Below are positions 55,397 to 61,846 of a stretch of 61,846 nt of DNA, piece after piece. Positions within the stretch are counted from its first letter, which is position 1. Each line of letters begins with the position of its first letter. The notes beneath the pieces were generated by a model that made no database searches, was not told the DNA's origin, and worked only from the letters and a program-made list of their open reading frames with translations. Made by a program: the position numbers and the translations under genes. Source of the DNA: an uncultured Lachnospiraceae bacterium (GTDB lineage Bacteria; Bacillota; Clostridia; Lachnospirales; Lachnospiraceae); contig CAJUJR010000004.1 in assembly GCA_910586605.1 (NCBI GenBank), positions 1 to 61,846 on the forward strand, read 5' to 3'.

Positions 55397-55540
55397 ATTT
55401 TCACCATATTTCCCAAAAATATCTGTGAACAGTAACATCCCCCGCTGCCGCCTTCTGCTATAGCATACTGTATCTTTTACTATATTATGCCAGGGAATCC
55501 GCCCCTCGCAACGCGCAAACACGCTTTTGGCATGGATAAC

Positions 55541-55568
55541 ATTATAACATACCAAAGTAAAAAGTCAA
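55541..55568 (-). promoter_or_regulatory. Predicted SigA promoter of the ABC/L,D-transpeptidase/LTA cluster
   Basis: Minus strand TTGACT, 16 bases, TATAAT; start near 55534, ~138 bases before the permease ATG. The -35 box lies 23 bases from that of the divergent promoter. Confidence 0.7.
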
Positions 55569-55590
55569 ATAGAGGTTCTTGAAATTTATA

Positions 55591-55619
55591 TTGAATCCCG
55601 TATAAAAATACGGTATACT
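55591..55619 (+). promoter_or_regulatory. Divergent promoter with a perfect dyad in its spacer
   Basis: Plus strand TTGAAT, 17 bases, TATACT. The spacer holds CCGTAT-AAAA-ATACGG, a 6-bp perfect dyad located where a repressor would block RNA polymerase. Confidence 0.65.
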
Positions 55620-55666
55620 AAATAGAAAGAAAAGAATCTTTCAGAACAGGGAAGGAGGAAAAGGAC

Positions 55667-56101
55667 ATGAGTGAGCCTTTTGTATCAAATGTCATTTCCC
55701 AAAAATATGATACGGCACTTGACTTTCATGTAACAATGTATGATAACTTACCATATGAGCGTGATTCCGACTACTGTAACATAGAAAAATTAGCGCTTGT
55801 CAGCGGACATGTCATCAAATTCTATCTTTATTATAACCAGACGGATGTATTCACTATAGATAATAAAGATGACCGAATCGAAGAAATCCTTGCAAAGGCA
55901 AAAGCAGCCCCTGCAAGCAAACGCTCTTCCAGGATGGCTTCTGCAGTTTCATCCTCTGAAAAAGTTGATGTTACACCAGAACAGATCCAGACATTACTGG
56001 ATGATAGGGATGATATGCCTTTTGAAGATGATTTTGAAGAAGACAGCACAGATGCACCAACCAATGCAGTAAACGCATTTGCCGATGTGGAGGATTGGTA
56101 A
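55667..56101 (+). CDS. Unknown cytoplasmic protein with acidic tail
   Basis: 144 residues, no family recognised. The N-terminal ~70 residues look folded (VSNVISQKYDTALDFHVTMYD, HVIKFYLYYNQTDVFTID); a basic Ala/Lys/Ser-rich linker is followed by a strongly acidic end (DDMPFEDDFEEDSTD). GGAAGGAGGAAAAGG gives a strong ribosome site and the gene has its own promoter. Plus strand, in contrast to the preceding ~55 kb. It is not clear whether it belongs with the following SleC-like gene. Confidence 0.7.
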   Translation: MSEPFVSNVISQKYDTALDFHVTMYDNLPYERDSDYCNIEKLALVSGHVIKFYLYYNQTDVFTIDNKDDRIEEILAKAKAAPASKRSSRMASAVSSSEKVDVTPEQIQTLLDDRDDMPFEDDFEEDSTDAPTNAVNAFADVEDW

Positions 56102-56152
56102 ACCCTTAGACATTATGGCCATAGCCGGTAACAGGAACCCCCTGCCATGCTT

Positions 56153-56181
56153 TTGCATAGGATAATAAAAGAATTTATATT
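56153..56181 (+). promoter_or_regulatory. Possible promoter of the SleC-like gene
   Basis: Plus strand TTGCAT, 17 bases, TATATT; the boxes are weak and a mother-cell sigma promoter has not been excluded. Confidence 0.35.
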
Positions 56182-56199
56182 TTTATAGGAAGGAATTCT

Positions 56200-56772
56200 A
56201 TGACTTCATTGCAAGCAGCACAGGATACGCCTGATACCGGCTATTTTCGGGCAAATGTTACCGCTCAAGGTTCCGCCCGCCCCATCAGCGGGGCAAAAGT
56301 TACCATCAGCGATATTAACAATCCAAATAATATCATAGAGGAACTGACGACAAACGAAGACGGCCAGACAGAAACTATCACCCTGCAGGCACCGCCACTG
56401 GAATACAGCATGGCGCCAGAATCCAGCCAGCCATATTCTGTATATAATGTACAGATTGAAGCAGAAGGTTACGAGCCGCAGGAAATTTCCGGCGCCGAAA
56501 TCCTGTCAGGGCAGACAGCCCTGCAAAATGCAGAACTGCTGCCTGTGGAACTGACTGAACCCGACACCGAAGAACTCTTTGTGATTCCCCCACATACCCT
56601 GTATGGGGAATACCCTCCTAAAATTCCAGAAGATGAAGTCAAAGATGTTACACAAACAGGTGAAATTGTACTTAGCCGTGTAGTAATCCCTGAATTTGTC
56701 ATTGTACATGATGGACCTCCAAATGACTCTTCAGCCAAAAATTATTATGTCAGGTACAAAGATTATATTTGA
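56200..56772 (+). pseudogene. SleC-like peptidoglycan-binding protein, N-terminal part only
   Basis: 190 residues. It has a carboxypeptidase-regulatory-like beta-sandwich (ANVTAQGSARPISGAKVTI ... YNVQIEAEGYEPQEISG) and the VVIPEFVIVHDGPPNDSSAKNYYVRYKDYI segment. In homologues I recall (SleC-like, ~430 residues) this runs on into a KNVASSEIYPTWP-type region and a C-terminal peptidoglycan-binding domain. Here a TGA follows directly after KDYI, and a tyrosine recombinase gene starts within 80 bases. The 3' half was therefore lost or moved by insertion. AAGGAATTC precedes the ATG, so a truncated protein could still be made. The 3' half is nowhere in the window. Confidence 0.65.
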
Positions 56773-56780
56773 CATAAAAC
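56770..56780 (+). repeat. 11-bp direct repeat, left copy (candidate att site)
   Basis: TGACATAAAAC begins at the first base of the SleC-like stop codon, exactly at its breakpoint. An identical copy lies at 60540-60550, at the breakpoint of the GNAT gene. Confidence 0.5.
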
Positions 56781-56851
56781 CGTTTTCCCTTATATTATGG
56801 GCTTTTGCGCCCATTTGTGGAGGCTGCTGCACCATTTACTACACCATCAGC

Positions 56852-57970
56852 CTATAAACCTGATGATAATACATGCTGGATACGCTCTAATTCTTTGAGT
56901 TTTTCATCCTCTGTCGTATGTACATATTTATTCATCGTCATAGCTAAAGTGGAATGCCCTAATATTGTCTGTAGCGTCTTAGGCTTCATTCCAGCTTCAA
57001 TGCATCTCGTAGCAAACGTATGCCTCAGTGAATGCATTGAAATTGGCTCTATCCCATTCTTTTTACAAATATAAGTCAGAGTCCTGGAATAATTCTGGTT
57101 CGACACAATTTCCCCATCATTGCCTGTAAAAACATACCTGGAATTCTCAATATCTATTACATTCCTCTTCCTCTGTTCCTTCAAAATCTTTAAAGCCTCC
57201 TGCGTCAACGGAACATCCCTGACAGAACTTTTCGTTTTCGGAGGATTAATAATTATCTGGCCATCAGAAGAAATCACCGTTGCTGTTTTATTTACACTTA
57301 CTTTCCTGCCATTGAAATCTACATCATCCCATGTCAAAGCAATCATTTCCCCACATCTTAACCCGGTATTCAACACAAAAAGATATTGGTTTTTAAAACT
57401 ATAACTCCCCAAGCAGGATATAAGCTTGCTTTGTTCCTGGACTGTCAGTACTCTTGCAGCACGTTCCTCCGTCCCACATACCACTTTAACCTTCCGGGTG
57501 ACTGGGTTGGAATTTATGATTTCATTATCCAAGGCATAATCAAACAATATTTTCATCAGCGAACGTGTTTGCGACAATGTTGATTTTGAAAACTTCCCTT
57601 TCAATGAAAGCATTACATTCTGGCAATGAATCGTTTTAATCTCTGTCACCAGCATATGCCCAATGATTGGTTTTATATCATGCTCATACCTTCTTTTCCT
57701 TGCTTTAAGCGTATTATACCTAAAGTTATCCTCATTCATTTCATACCATAGTTCAAACCATGCATCTAATGACAAGCTGCTGATATCGCGTATGTTGGAA
57801 TGCTCATCCTGATAGGTGGCATCTGCAATCCACTGCCTGCATTCCTGCAATTTTTTAAAATACTTTTGCCGGCGTTTCCCATCCTTATCTACAAACCTTC
57901 CAGAATAGAGCCCATCTTTCCTTTGGCTGATACCCACGCCAAGTTCTTTGCCTTTTATATCCTTTCCCAT
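56852..57970 (-). CDS. int: Tn916-type tyrosine recombinase (integrase)
   Basis: 372 residues. An N-terminal arm-binding domain (~10-60), a core-binding SAM-like domain (~65-150), and a catalytic domain with Arg205 (TGLRCGEM), His313-x-x-Arg316 (HSLRHTF), His339 (LGHS) and the nucleophile Tyr349 (MNKYVHT). All residues needed for strand exchange are present. GGGG at 8 bases before the ATG. Adjacent to xis in the usual Tn916/Tn1549 order, but a full conjugative set is not in the window. Its 3' end faces the broken SleC-like gene. Confidence 0.93.
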   Translation of the reverse strand: MGKDIKGKELGVGISQRKDGLYSGRFVDKDGKRRQKYFKKLQECRQWIADATYQDEHSNIRDISSLSLDAWFELWYEMNEDNFRYNTLKARKRRYEHDIKPIIGHMLVTEIKTIHCQNVMLSLKGKFSKSTLSQTRSLMKILFDYALDNEIINSNPVTRKVKVVCGTEERAARVLTVQEQSKLISCLGSYSFKNQYLFVLNTGLRCGEMIALTWDDVDFNGRKVSVNKTATVISSDGQIIINPPKTKSSVRDVPLTQEALKILKEQRKRNVIDIENSRYVFTGNDGEIVSNQNYSRTLTYICKKNGIEPISMHSLRHTFATRCIEAGMKPKTLQTILGHSTLAMTMNKYVHTTEDEKLKELERIQHVLSSGL

Positions 57971-58054
57971 GATTATTGCCCCTTTCTAAAAAAAGAAGCC
58001 CTAATACAGTAATGCCATATTACTATAAAAAGGCTTAAAATACAATATAACGCA

Positions 58055-58258
58055 TTATATCTCAATATTTTTCTCAATAAATTCTTCAAATTTTTTTCTT
58101 TTTATTAAGCGTTTCTTACCAATATATATAACAAAACTGCACATCGGATTCTTCATAAGTTCATCCAATTTATTAATCCCTATATTACTGTATGCTGCAG
58201 CCTCCTCTTTTGTGATTGTTACTTTCTCCCAAACAGGAATCTCTATGCTTTTTTTCAA
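58055..58258 (-). CDS. xis: Tn916-type excisionase
   Basis: 67 residues from a TTG placed after GAGGTGA; a GTG further up overlaps that site. IEIPVWEKVTITKEEAAAYSNIG, then KLDEL and a basic IGKKRLIKRKKFEEFIE end: the winged-helix Xis pattern of the Tn916/Tn1549 family. It directs Int towards excision. 84 bases upstream of int on the same strand. Confidence 0.85.
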   Translation of the reverse strand: MKKSIEIPVWEKVTITKEEAAAYSNIGINKLDELMKNPMCSFVIYIGKKRLIKRKKFEEFIEKNIEI

Positions 58259-58621
58259 AGAAATCACCTCGTCAATATCATTACTTTCTTTTACATAATT
58301 GTATATGTGTCTTATTCTTTAAATATTTCCATAATTTTTTGCCATCTGTATGCAATATCTGCCGCAGATTGTCTTTCAATAGCATCAGGCCTGCGTTGAA
58401 TCTTATGAATGGGATGATATATCCAAGAAAAAAACATACTGTCATATTTAGAACAAGGACTCATGGTAAAAAAACTAAACAAAGAATACCAATTAGGCAA
58501 TGGAACGGTCCGTAAACCGGAAGTCTGTAAAGTTCCTGAAATGCTTCTGGTAAATACTTTCCCCCTTTTTTGATGGAAATGATGAAGATATGACTTTTGC
58601 CGTTAGTAACGACAGAAATTT
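58259..58621. other. Gene-poor stretch after xis; one doubtful small ORF
   Basis: About 360 AT-rich bases. An open frame at 58312-58500 (minus, 62 codons, ending AIERQSAADIAYRWQKIMEIFKE) has a protein-like composition but no ribosome binding site and no known family; it may be a leftover of a mobile-element gene. A short plus-strand frame from 58464 (MVKKLNKEYQLGNGTV) is similarly unsupported. No clear RNA or terminator was seen. Confidence 0.4.
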
Positions 58622-59680
58622 CTATAATTTTTTTACATTAAATACGATCTTTTTACTACTGATATCCCCTTTTCCTGTAAGCCTGGTAGTTGTTGTTTCC
58701 GAATCTGCAGAAATTTTAAATTCAATTTTTTCCACATCTTTTATTGAATTTTTATCACAAAAATCATCCGATACTGATATCCTAAAGATACTATATGTGC
58801 CAGGAAACAATGATTCATCATATACCTGTGTATCATTGTCGGTTAAATCATATGAGTATCCATTCACAGAACAACGGTCTATTCTGTAATCTAAATATTT
58901 TTTAAATTTACTGTATATAGCAAATTTATAATCAGAGCCATCCGATTCCAGATAAATTACATCTATATTTTTGTCTGAATAAATTGAATGCCCCCTTATT
59001 TTTTGATATTTGCTATCATCATTATTTGTCTTTACTGTTTTAGTAATGCTAAAAGATTCAAAATCCTCATTATCAGAAGTTATGTCAAATAATACATCTA
59101 TCTTTTTTATAGATGTTATGTTATTATTGTCCGCCCAATCAGAATCAATATCAATTGTAAAATTAGACTTATTGCCACCCATTATTTCCTCATAAGTCCA
59201 GTTATCCTCACAACAAATATTATTTACAGCCATACCACCAACTGAAATATTTATATCTGTTTTAGAACTATTTTCAACATAAATCCCGATTTTAGGCTCT
59301 TCATCTGATTTATTGCCTGTAGCTTTAATGACAATTCCTTTTTTATTATATAATTCTAATTCATCAAAAGTAAAATCCGTAATAATAACGTCTGCATTTT
59401 CTTTTTTATTCTCATCTACTATTGATTTTTTGTTGTTGCCCCCATCATATGAAAACATAGATATCCCTACGACAACGACAAAAAATGAAATCAAAAACGC
59501 TATGACAGAAGTAGTCAACCCTGCTATCGCAGTTCCTTTTCCTCTATCCCTTTGCATAAATGCTGCAATAGCAAATATAAACCCCAACGCACCTAAAAAA
59601 CCAACTCCAAAACACGAAAACACGAATGATATTATTCCTATCACCATACTTGCTATTCCAAATCCGCTCTGCTTGTTCAT
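58622..59680 (-). CDS. DUF4190-like membrane protein with large extracellular domain
   Basis: 352 residues. N-terminal DUF4190-like pair of membrane helices (GIASMVIGIISFVFSCFGVGFLG and AIAGLTTSVIAFLISFFVVVVG) around a QRDRGKG loop, then a ~250-residue extracytoplasmic beta-rich domain rich in Asp and Asn with no recognised family. GGAGGG at 8 bases before the ATG, with its own promoter. A cargo gene by position; function unknown. Base composition is more AT-rich than the flagellar region. Confidence 0.75.
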   Translation of the reverse strand: MNKQSGFGIASMVIGIISFVFSCFGVGFLGALGFIFAIAAFMQRDRGKGTAIAGLTTSVIAFLISFFVVVVGISMFSYDGGNNKKSIVDENKKENADVIITDFTFDELELYNKKGIVIKATGNKSDEEPKIGIYVENSSKTDINISVGGMAVNNICCEDNWTYEEIMGGNKSNFTIDIDSDWADNNNITSIKKIDVLFDITSDNEDFESFSITKTVKTNNDDSKYQKIRGHSIYSDKNIDVIYLESDGSDYKFAIYSKFKKYLDYRIDRCSVNGYSYDLTDNDTQVYDESLFPGTYSIFRISVSDDFCDKNSIKDVEKIEFKISADSETTTTRLTGKGDISSKKIVFNVKKL

Positions 59681-59714
59681 TTATAATTCCCTCCATATCT
59701 GTATATTTTAGTAT

Positions 59715-59743
59715 ATCATACTATAATTTTTGTAAAAAGACAA
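59715..59743 (-). promoter_or_regulatory. Predicted promoter of the DUF4190-like gene
   Basis: Minus strand TTGTCT, 17 bases, TATGAT; ~35 bases of leader to the ATG. Confidence 0.55.
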
Positions 59744-59766
59744 GTTAAGGGTAGTCAACATTTGGA

Positions 59767-60149
59767 ATGGTAAAAAAGAAACCGGAAAAACCAGATGGTA
59801 AAACAACAGAAGAAAGAAGATATTATATAAGCAGCCTGCCAGTGGATGTGGAACTGTTTTCAAAAGCGGCAAGGGGACACTGGGGAGTGGAGAACCAGCT
59901 CCACTGGCATCTGGATTTTACATTTAAGGATGATTACAATACAACAGCAGAAAAAACATGTGCTAAAAACATGCAGATGTTAAAGAAGATAGCACTGGCA
60001 ATACTGCGTATTGTACAAAGTTTATACAGCCAGAGCCTTAAAAGGATAGGAAAACAATAGCAAAGGACTGTGAAAAAGAATTAGAAAATATATTATCAGC
60101 GTTATCAGCAGATGCTATAAAGGCAGCATTATATAAAGCATCAAACTAA
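59767..60149 (+). pseudogene. ISAs1 family transposase, C-terminal remnant with frameshift
   Basis: The frame from 59767 encodes RRYYISSLPVDVELFSKAARGHWGVENQLHWHLDFTF, the C-terminal H-repeat/ISAs1 pattern, but the N-terminal ~two thirds of the protein is missing. At ~60056 a stop interrupts; one frame over, the reading continues as KDCEKELENILSALSADAIKAALYKASN and stops at 60147-60149, so the remnant is frameshifted as well. No terminal inverted repeats seen. Inactive. Confidence 0.8.
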
Positions 60150-60222
60150 AAAAATAGATAATAAAATCACTTTATTGGTAATAACTTTTTATGCGGTTAT
60201 CCTGGTGACCAGAAACCAATTC

Positions 60223-60251
60223 TTGACATATTCCCGGAAATTGTTTATTAT
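60223..60251 (+). promoter_or_regulatory. Promoter of the antitoxin RNA
   Basis: Plus strand TTGACA (perfect), 17 bases, TATTAT, overlapping a second TATAAT. Start near 60258. This is the strongest promoter of the cassette, as usual for antitoxin RNAs. Confidence 0.75.
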
Positions 60252-60257
60252 AATAGA

Positions 60258-60352
60258 AAAGAGCGACCGCCCACAAGGTGTGGTTTGACTCCCTTAGAAT
60301 TAGTGTTACCCTATCCTAACTCGGTCAAAGTTACAAGGATAGGGTAATTTTT
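60258..60352 (+). ncRNA. Antisense RNA antitoxin of the type I toxin-antitoxin pair
   Basis: No reading frame; ~95 bases from the predicted start to a terminator with 11-bp stem TTACCCTATCC/GGATAGGGTAA (60306-60316 with 60337-60347) followed by five T. It runs opposite to the toxin message and overlaps its stop codon and 3' untranslated region, so it can pair over ~95 bases. Layout as in TxpA/RatA and BsrG/SR4 of Bacillus. Confidence 0.7.
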
Positions 60353-60446
60353 ATTTCCGCTTATACCTATTATCTAAATAGGCAAGCAATGCAATGAGAA
60401 ACGTTCCGAAAAGAATTAACAATGTTAATATTTCGTATGTACTCAT
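60351..60446 (-). CDS. Holin-like type I toxin peptide
   Basis: 31 residues: MSTYEILTLLILFGTFLIALL, then AYLDNRYKRK. A single membrane helix with a basic, Asp-containing tail, the pattern of holin-like type I toxins of Firmicutes (Hol_Tox/TxpA-like) that insert into the membrane. GGGAGGTGG is 5 bases before the ATG but is held in a hairpin. An antisense RNA overlaps its 3' end. The same frame is open upstream through a GNAT remnant to 60677, but the toxin has its own promoter and start. Confidence 0.8.
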   Translation of the reverse strand: MSTYEILTLLILFGTFLIALLAYLDNRYKRK

Positions 60447-60455
60447 ATACACCAC

Positions 60456-60473
60456 CTCCCTTCGATAAGGGAG
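60456..60473 (-). promoter_or_regulatory. Hairpin sequestering the toxin ribosome binding site
   Basis: Minus strand CTCCCTT and AAGGGAG, 7 bp with a 4-base loop; the second arm is the Shine-Dalgarno sequence of the toxin. Type I toxin mRNAs commonly delay translation this way. Confidence 0.65.
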
Positions 60474-60508
60474 ATTAGCCGCACCTTGAACACAATCGCT
60501 CAAAAGAT

Positions 60509-60537
60509 ATAGTATCATATCTGACAACCGATTACAA
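60509..60537 (-). promoter_or_regulatory. Predicted promoter of the toxin gene
   Basis: Minus strand TTGTAA, 17 bases, TACTAT; start near 60502, giving a ~55-base leader. The -35 box abuts the 11-bp repeat at 60540. Confidence 0.55.
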
Positions 60538-60677
60538 TGTGACATAAAACAAAGCACAGTATTTTCATGCCCTTTGAGTTTTTCCGCTGTTTCAAGTGCG
60601 GGGAAATTCCAACTAATTGAACTTACTAGTTTCATCCATGAAGAAATATCGGCCTTTGTACCATATTCAACTGTCAT
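60538..60677 (-). pseudogene. GNAT acetyltransferase, N-terminal remnant
   Basis: MTVEYGTKADISSWMKLV ... ETAEKLKGHENTVLCFMS is the start of a GNAT N-acetyltransferase (first ~46 residues), with an excellent site GGAGGTG before the ATG. After FMS the similarity stops, at the 11-bp repeat, and the sequence becomes the toxin leader. The acetyl-CoA-binding core is missing, so it is inactive. The frame stays open into the toxin. Confidence 0.65.
60540..60550 (+). repeat. 11-bp direct repeat, right copy (candidate att site)
   Basis: TGACATAAAAC, identical to 56770-56780. Here it is the last stretch of recognisable GNAT coding sequence (complement encodes Phe-Met-Ser). Confidence 0.5.
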
Positions 60678-60728
60678 CTTAACACCTCCATGTGAAGAAA
60701 GACATGATGAAAAAGTTCATATTTTATG

Positions 60729-61271
60729 TCATTCTCTCTCAAAGAGCAACCACTCAATAAATTCTCTTACCGCACCACACCCCCCATTCTTTCCACTAAC
60801 AAAATCAGCAATTTCTTTTACCTGGAAAACCGCATCACATGGACAACCAATTATTCCCCCTGCCAATTTAATAGATCTCATGCACTGCAAATCATTAATA
60901 TCATCTCCTATATAAGCAACATTTTCATAATTATACAATGCGTATTCCCCATTATGTCCAATGTCCATACCTACATTTATTTCTAAATGATTCATAGCAT
61001 ATAAAATCTCGTCCAATTTATGTAATTTATCTTTTATTCCCTGATAAGGCTTTTCCATTCCAAGTTCTTTGCACCTGTTTTCCAATATAATTGATTCCCG
61101 CCCGGTCATAATAATAGGACGAATTCCTGACGGAATTAATAAATCATGAATCCCAAAACCATCTTTTATATCAAAAACCTTAAATACTTCCCCATGTTCC
61201 CCCATATATATTTTCCCATCTGTCAGCGTCCCATCAACATCCATAATAAGAATTTTAATACTATTTTTCAA
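60729..61271 (-). CDS. KdsC-type HAD phosphatase
   Basis: 180 residues of the C0-cap HAD family: motif I LIMDVDGTLTDGKIY, motif II IIMTGRES, motif III Lys in GIKDKLHKL, and motif IV YIGDDINDLQCM. Family members dephosphorylate KDO-8-P or nonulosonic acid 9-phosphates. A Gram-positive lacks KDO, so a sialic/legionaminic-type surface sugar is the likely substrate. TTG start with GAGGTG ahead. Next to a capsule-type gene. Confidence 0.85.
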   Translation of the reverse strand: MKNSIKILIMDVDGTLTDGKIYMGEHGEVFKVFDIKDGFGIHDLLIPSGIRPIIMTGRESIILENRCKELGMEKPYQGIKDKLHKLDEILYAMNHLEINVGMDIGHNGEYALYNYENVAYIGDDINDLQCMRSIKLAGGIIGCPCDAVFQVKEIADFVSGKNGGCGAVREFIEWLLFERE

Positions 61272-61311
61272 TCCATCACCTCTAAAACATTTTCAATTAT
61301 AGTTTCCCATA

Positions 61312-61846
61312 TCACAACTTTTCCCGTTCTATAATTCCCTCAAATTTACTTGGAGTAATTGTTTTAATAACACATTTCCCTTCAAGAACTTTTGCAATAT
61401 TAGTTAGCATCTCCCCAATTTCCTTATTAAGTTGTTCAAATTCTCCAATATGCCGGTCATTTTGAAAAGAATCTTGCAAATAATTATTTATATTCCCTGC
61501 CTCAAAGCCATCAAATCCCGCTATTGTTATTTTTGAAACGCCTATTCTTTTTAAAAGCATTAGAAGCATAATCGTAGAATTTTCAAAATATTTAAACCCC
61601 CTGTTAATCAAACTATGGTAATTTATAACAATATCTTCTTTATCAGACTTTAAGTTGGAACTAACAATAATATTTCTCCCCCTCCGTTTCTGTTCTGAAT
61701 AATTATATTGCTTCTGATTTCCATAAAATGCATAAGCTAATTTATAATCCGCGATAAAATTAACACTGATTACAAAAACTTCCTGTTTTCTAATATAACA
61801 CCAGTTTACAACTTTTATAAATGAAATCCTTGTTGCACAATCAGTT
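61312..61846 (-). CDS. Capsule-type protein, C-terminal part (runs off the right edge)
   Basis: ~177 residues, open to the window end. The readable part includes RNIIVSSNLKSDKEDIVINY, then a DNSGLML-like stretch (FENSTIMLLMLLKRIGV) and the KITIAGFDGFEAGNINNYL segment. This resembles the C-terminal domain (DUF115/MptE-like) found fused to HMGL-type aldolases in capsule and nonulosonic-acid gene clusters. The N-terminal domain is outside, so the assignment is tentative. The following KdsC-type gene is 40 bases downstream. Confidence 0.55.
   Translation of the reverse strand, partial: TDCATRISFIKVVNWCYIRKQEVFVISVNFIADYKLAYAFYGNQKQYNYSEQKRRGRNIIVSSNLKSDKEDIVINYHSLINRGFKYFENSTIMLLMLLKRIGVSKITIAGFDGFEAGNINNYLQDSFQNDRHIGEFEQLNKEIGEMLTNIAKVLEGKCVIKTITPSKFEGIIEREKL

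Noticed and set aside
55396..55555. Longer N-terminus for the ABC permease
   Set aside because: The upstream start lies before the predicted transcription start and adds sequence unlike the family.
60351..60677. A single 108-residue protein
   Set aside because: The front half is a broken GNAT acetyltransferase and the back half a self-standing toxin with its own promoter and start; the fusion is kept only as an observation.
1..61846. tRNA, rRNA, CRISPR or replication origin
   Set aside because: No cloverleaf, rRNA core sequence, regularly spaced repeats or DnaA-box cluster was recognised by eye; a dedicated scan was not possible.

Overview
The window reads as chromosome from a low-GC, motile, endospore-forming Firmicute of the Lachnospiraceae type (Clostridia). 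The reasons are: a CIRCE-controlled groES-groEL pair, a single-block Gram-positive flagellar/chemotaxis locus with FliY, CheC, CheD and FlhF/FlhG, the spoIIGA-sigE-sigG sporulation block, and a eukaryote-like HisA of the kind found in some Clostridia. No tRNA, rRNA or CRISPR array was seen. Almost everything up to 55.5 kb lies on the minus strand.

Layout in window coordinates. 1-5.9 kb: groEL (N-terminal part), groES with CIRCE, a DUF2225 protein, glutaminyl-tRNA synthetase, a SleB-like cell-wall hydrolase with a structured leader, and hisA. 5.9-40.9 kb: one very large minus-strand flagellar/chemotaxis locus. It starts at a strong SigA-type promoter upstream of flgB and runs flgB-flgC-fliE-fliF-fliG-fliH-fliI-fliJ-motE(ylxF)-fliK-flgD-(TIGR02530 protein)-flgE-flbD-motA-motB-fliL-fliM-fliY-fliO-fliP-fliQ-fliR-flhB-flhA-flhF-flhG-cheB-cheA-cheW-cheC-cheD-(membrane protein)-fliA-fapA-like, ending in three poorly known genes. 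It encodes rod, hook, MS ring, switch, stator, export gate, adaptation enzymes and the sigma-28 factor; cheY, cheR, flagellin and filament-cap genes are not in the window. 41-49.7 kb: topA, dprA, a ComM/YifB-type ATPase, nrdR, ylmC-like, sigG, sigE and spoIIGA, the last with a Spo0A-type promoter. 49.7-55.4 kb: an envelope cluster (LTA-synthase-like sulfatase, L,D-transpeptidase with C-terminal Ig-like domains, TagGH-like ABC exporter).

55.6-61.8 kb is accessory and disturbed. Two plus-strand genes come first. The second is the N-terminal part of a SleC-like peptidoglycan-binding protein, cut off just before a Tn916-type integrase and excisionase. Then follow a DUF4190-like membrane protein, an ISAs1 transposase remnant, a complete type I toxin-antitoxin cassette (holin-like toxin plus antisense RNA) sitting at the broken end of a GNAT acetyltransferase gene, and the beginning of a surface-sugar cluster (KdsC-type phosphatase and a partial capsule-type protein). 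An 11-bp direct repeat lies exactly at both gene breakpoints and brackets the 3.8-kb segment from the integrase to the toxin. That makes it the strongest candidate for an undescribed mobile or rearranging unit here.

Where an internal start codon had a clearly better ribosome binding site, the CDS start was moved to it; this is stated per gene.
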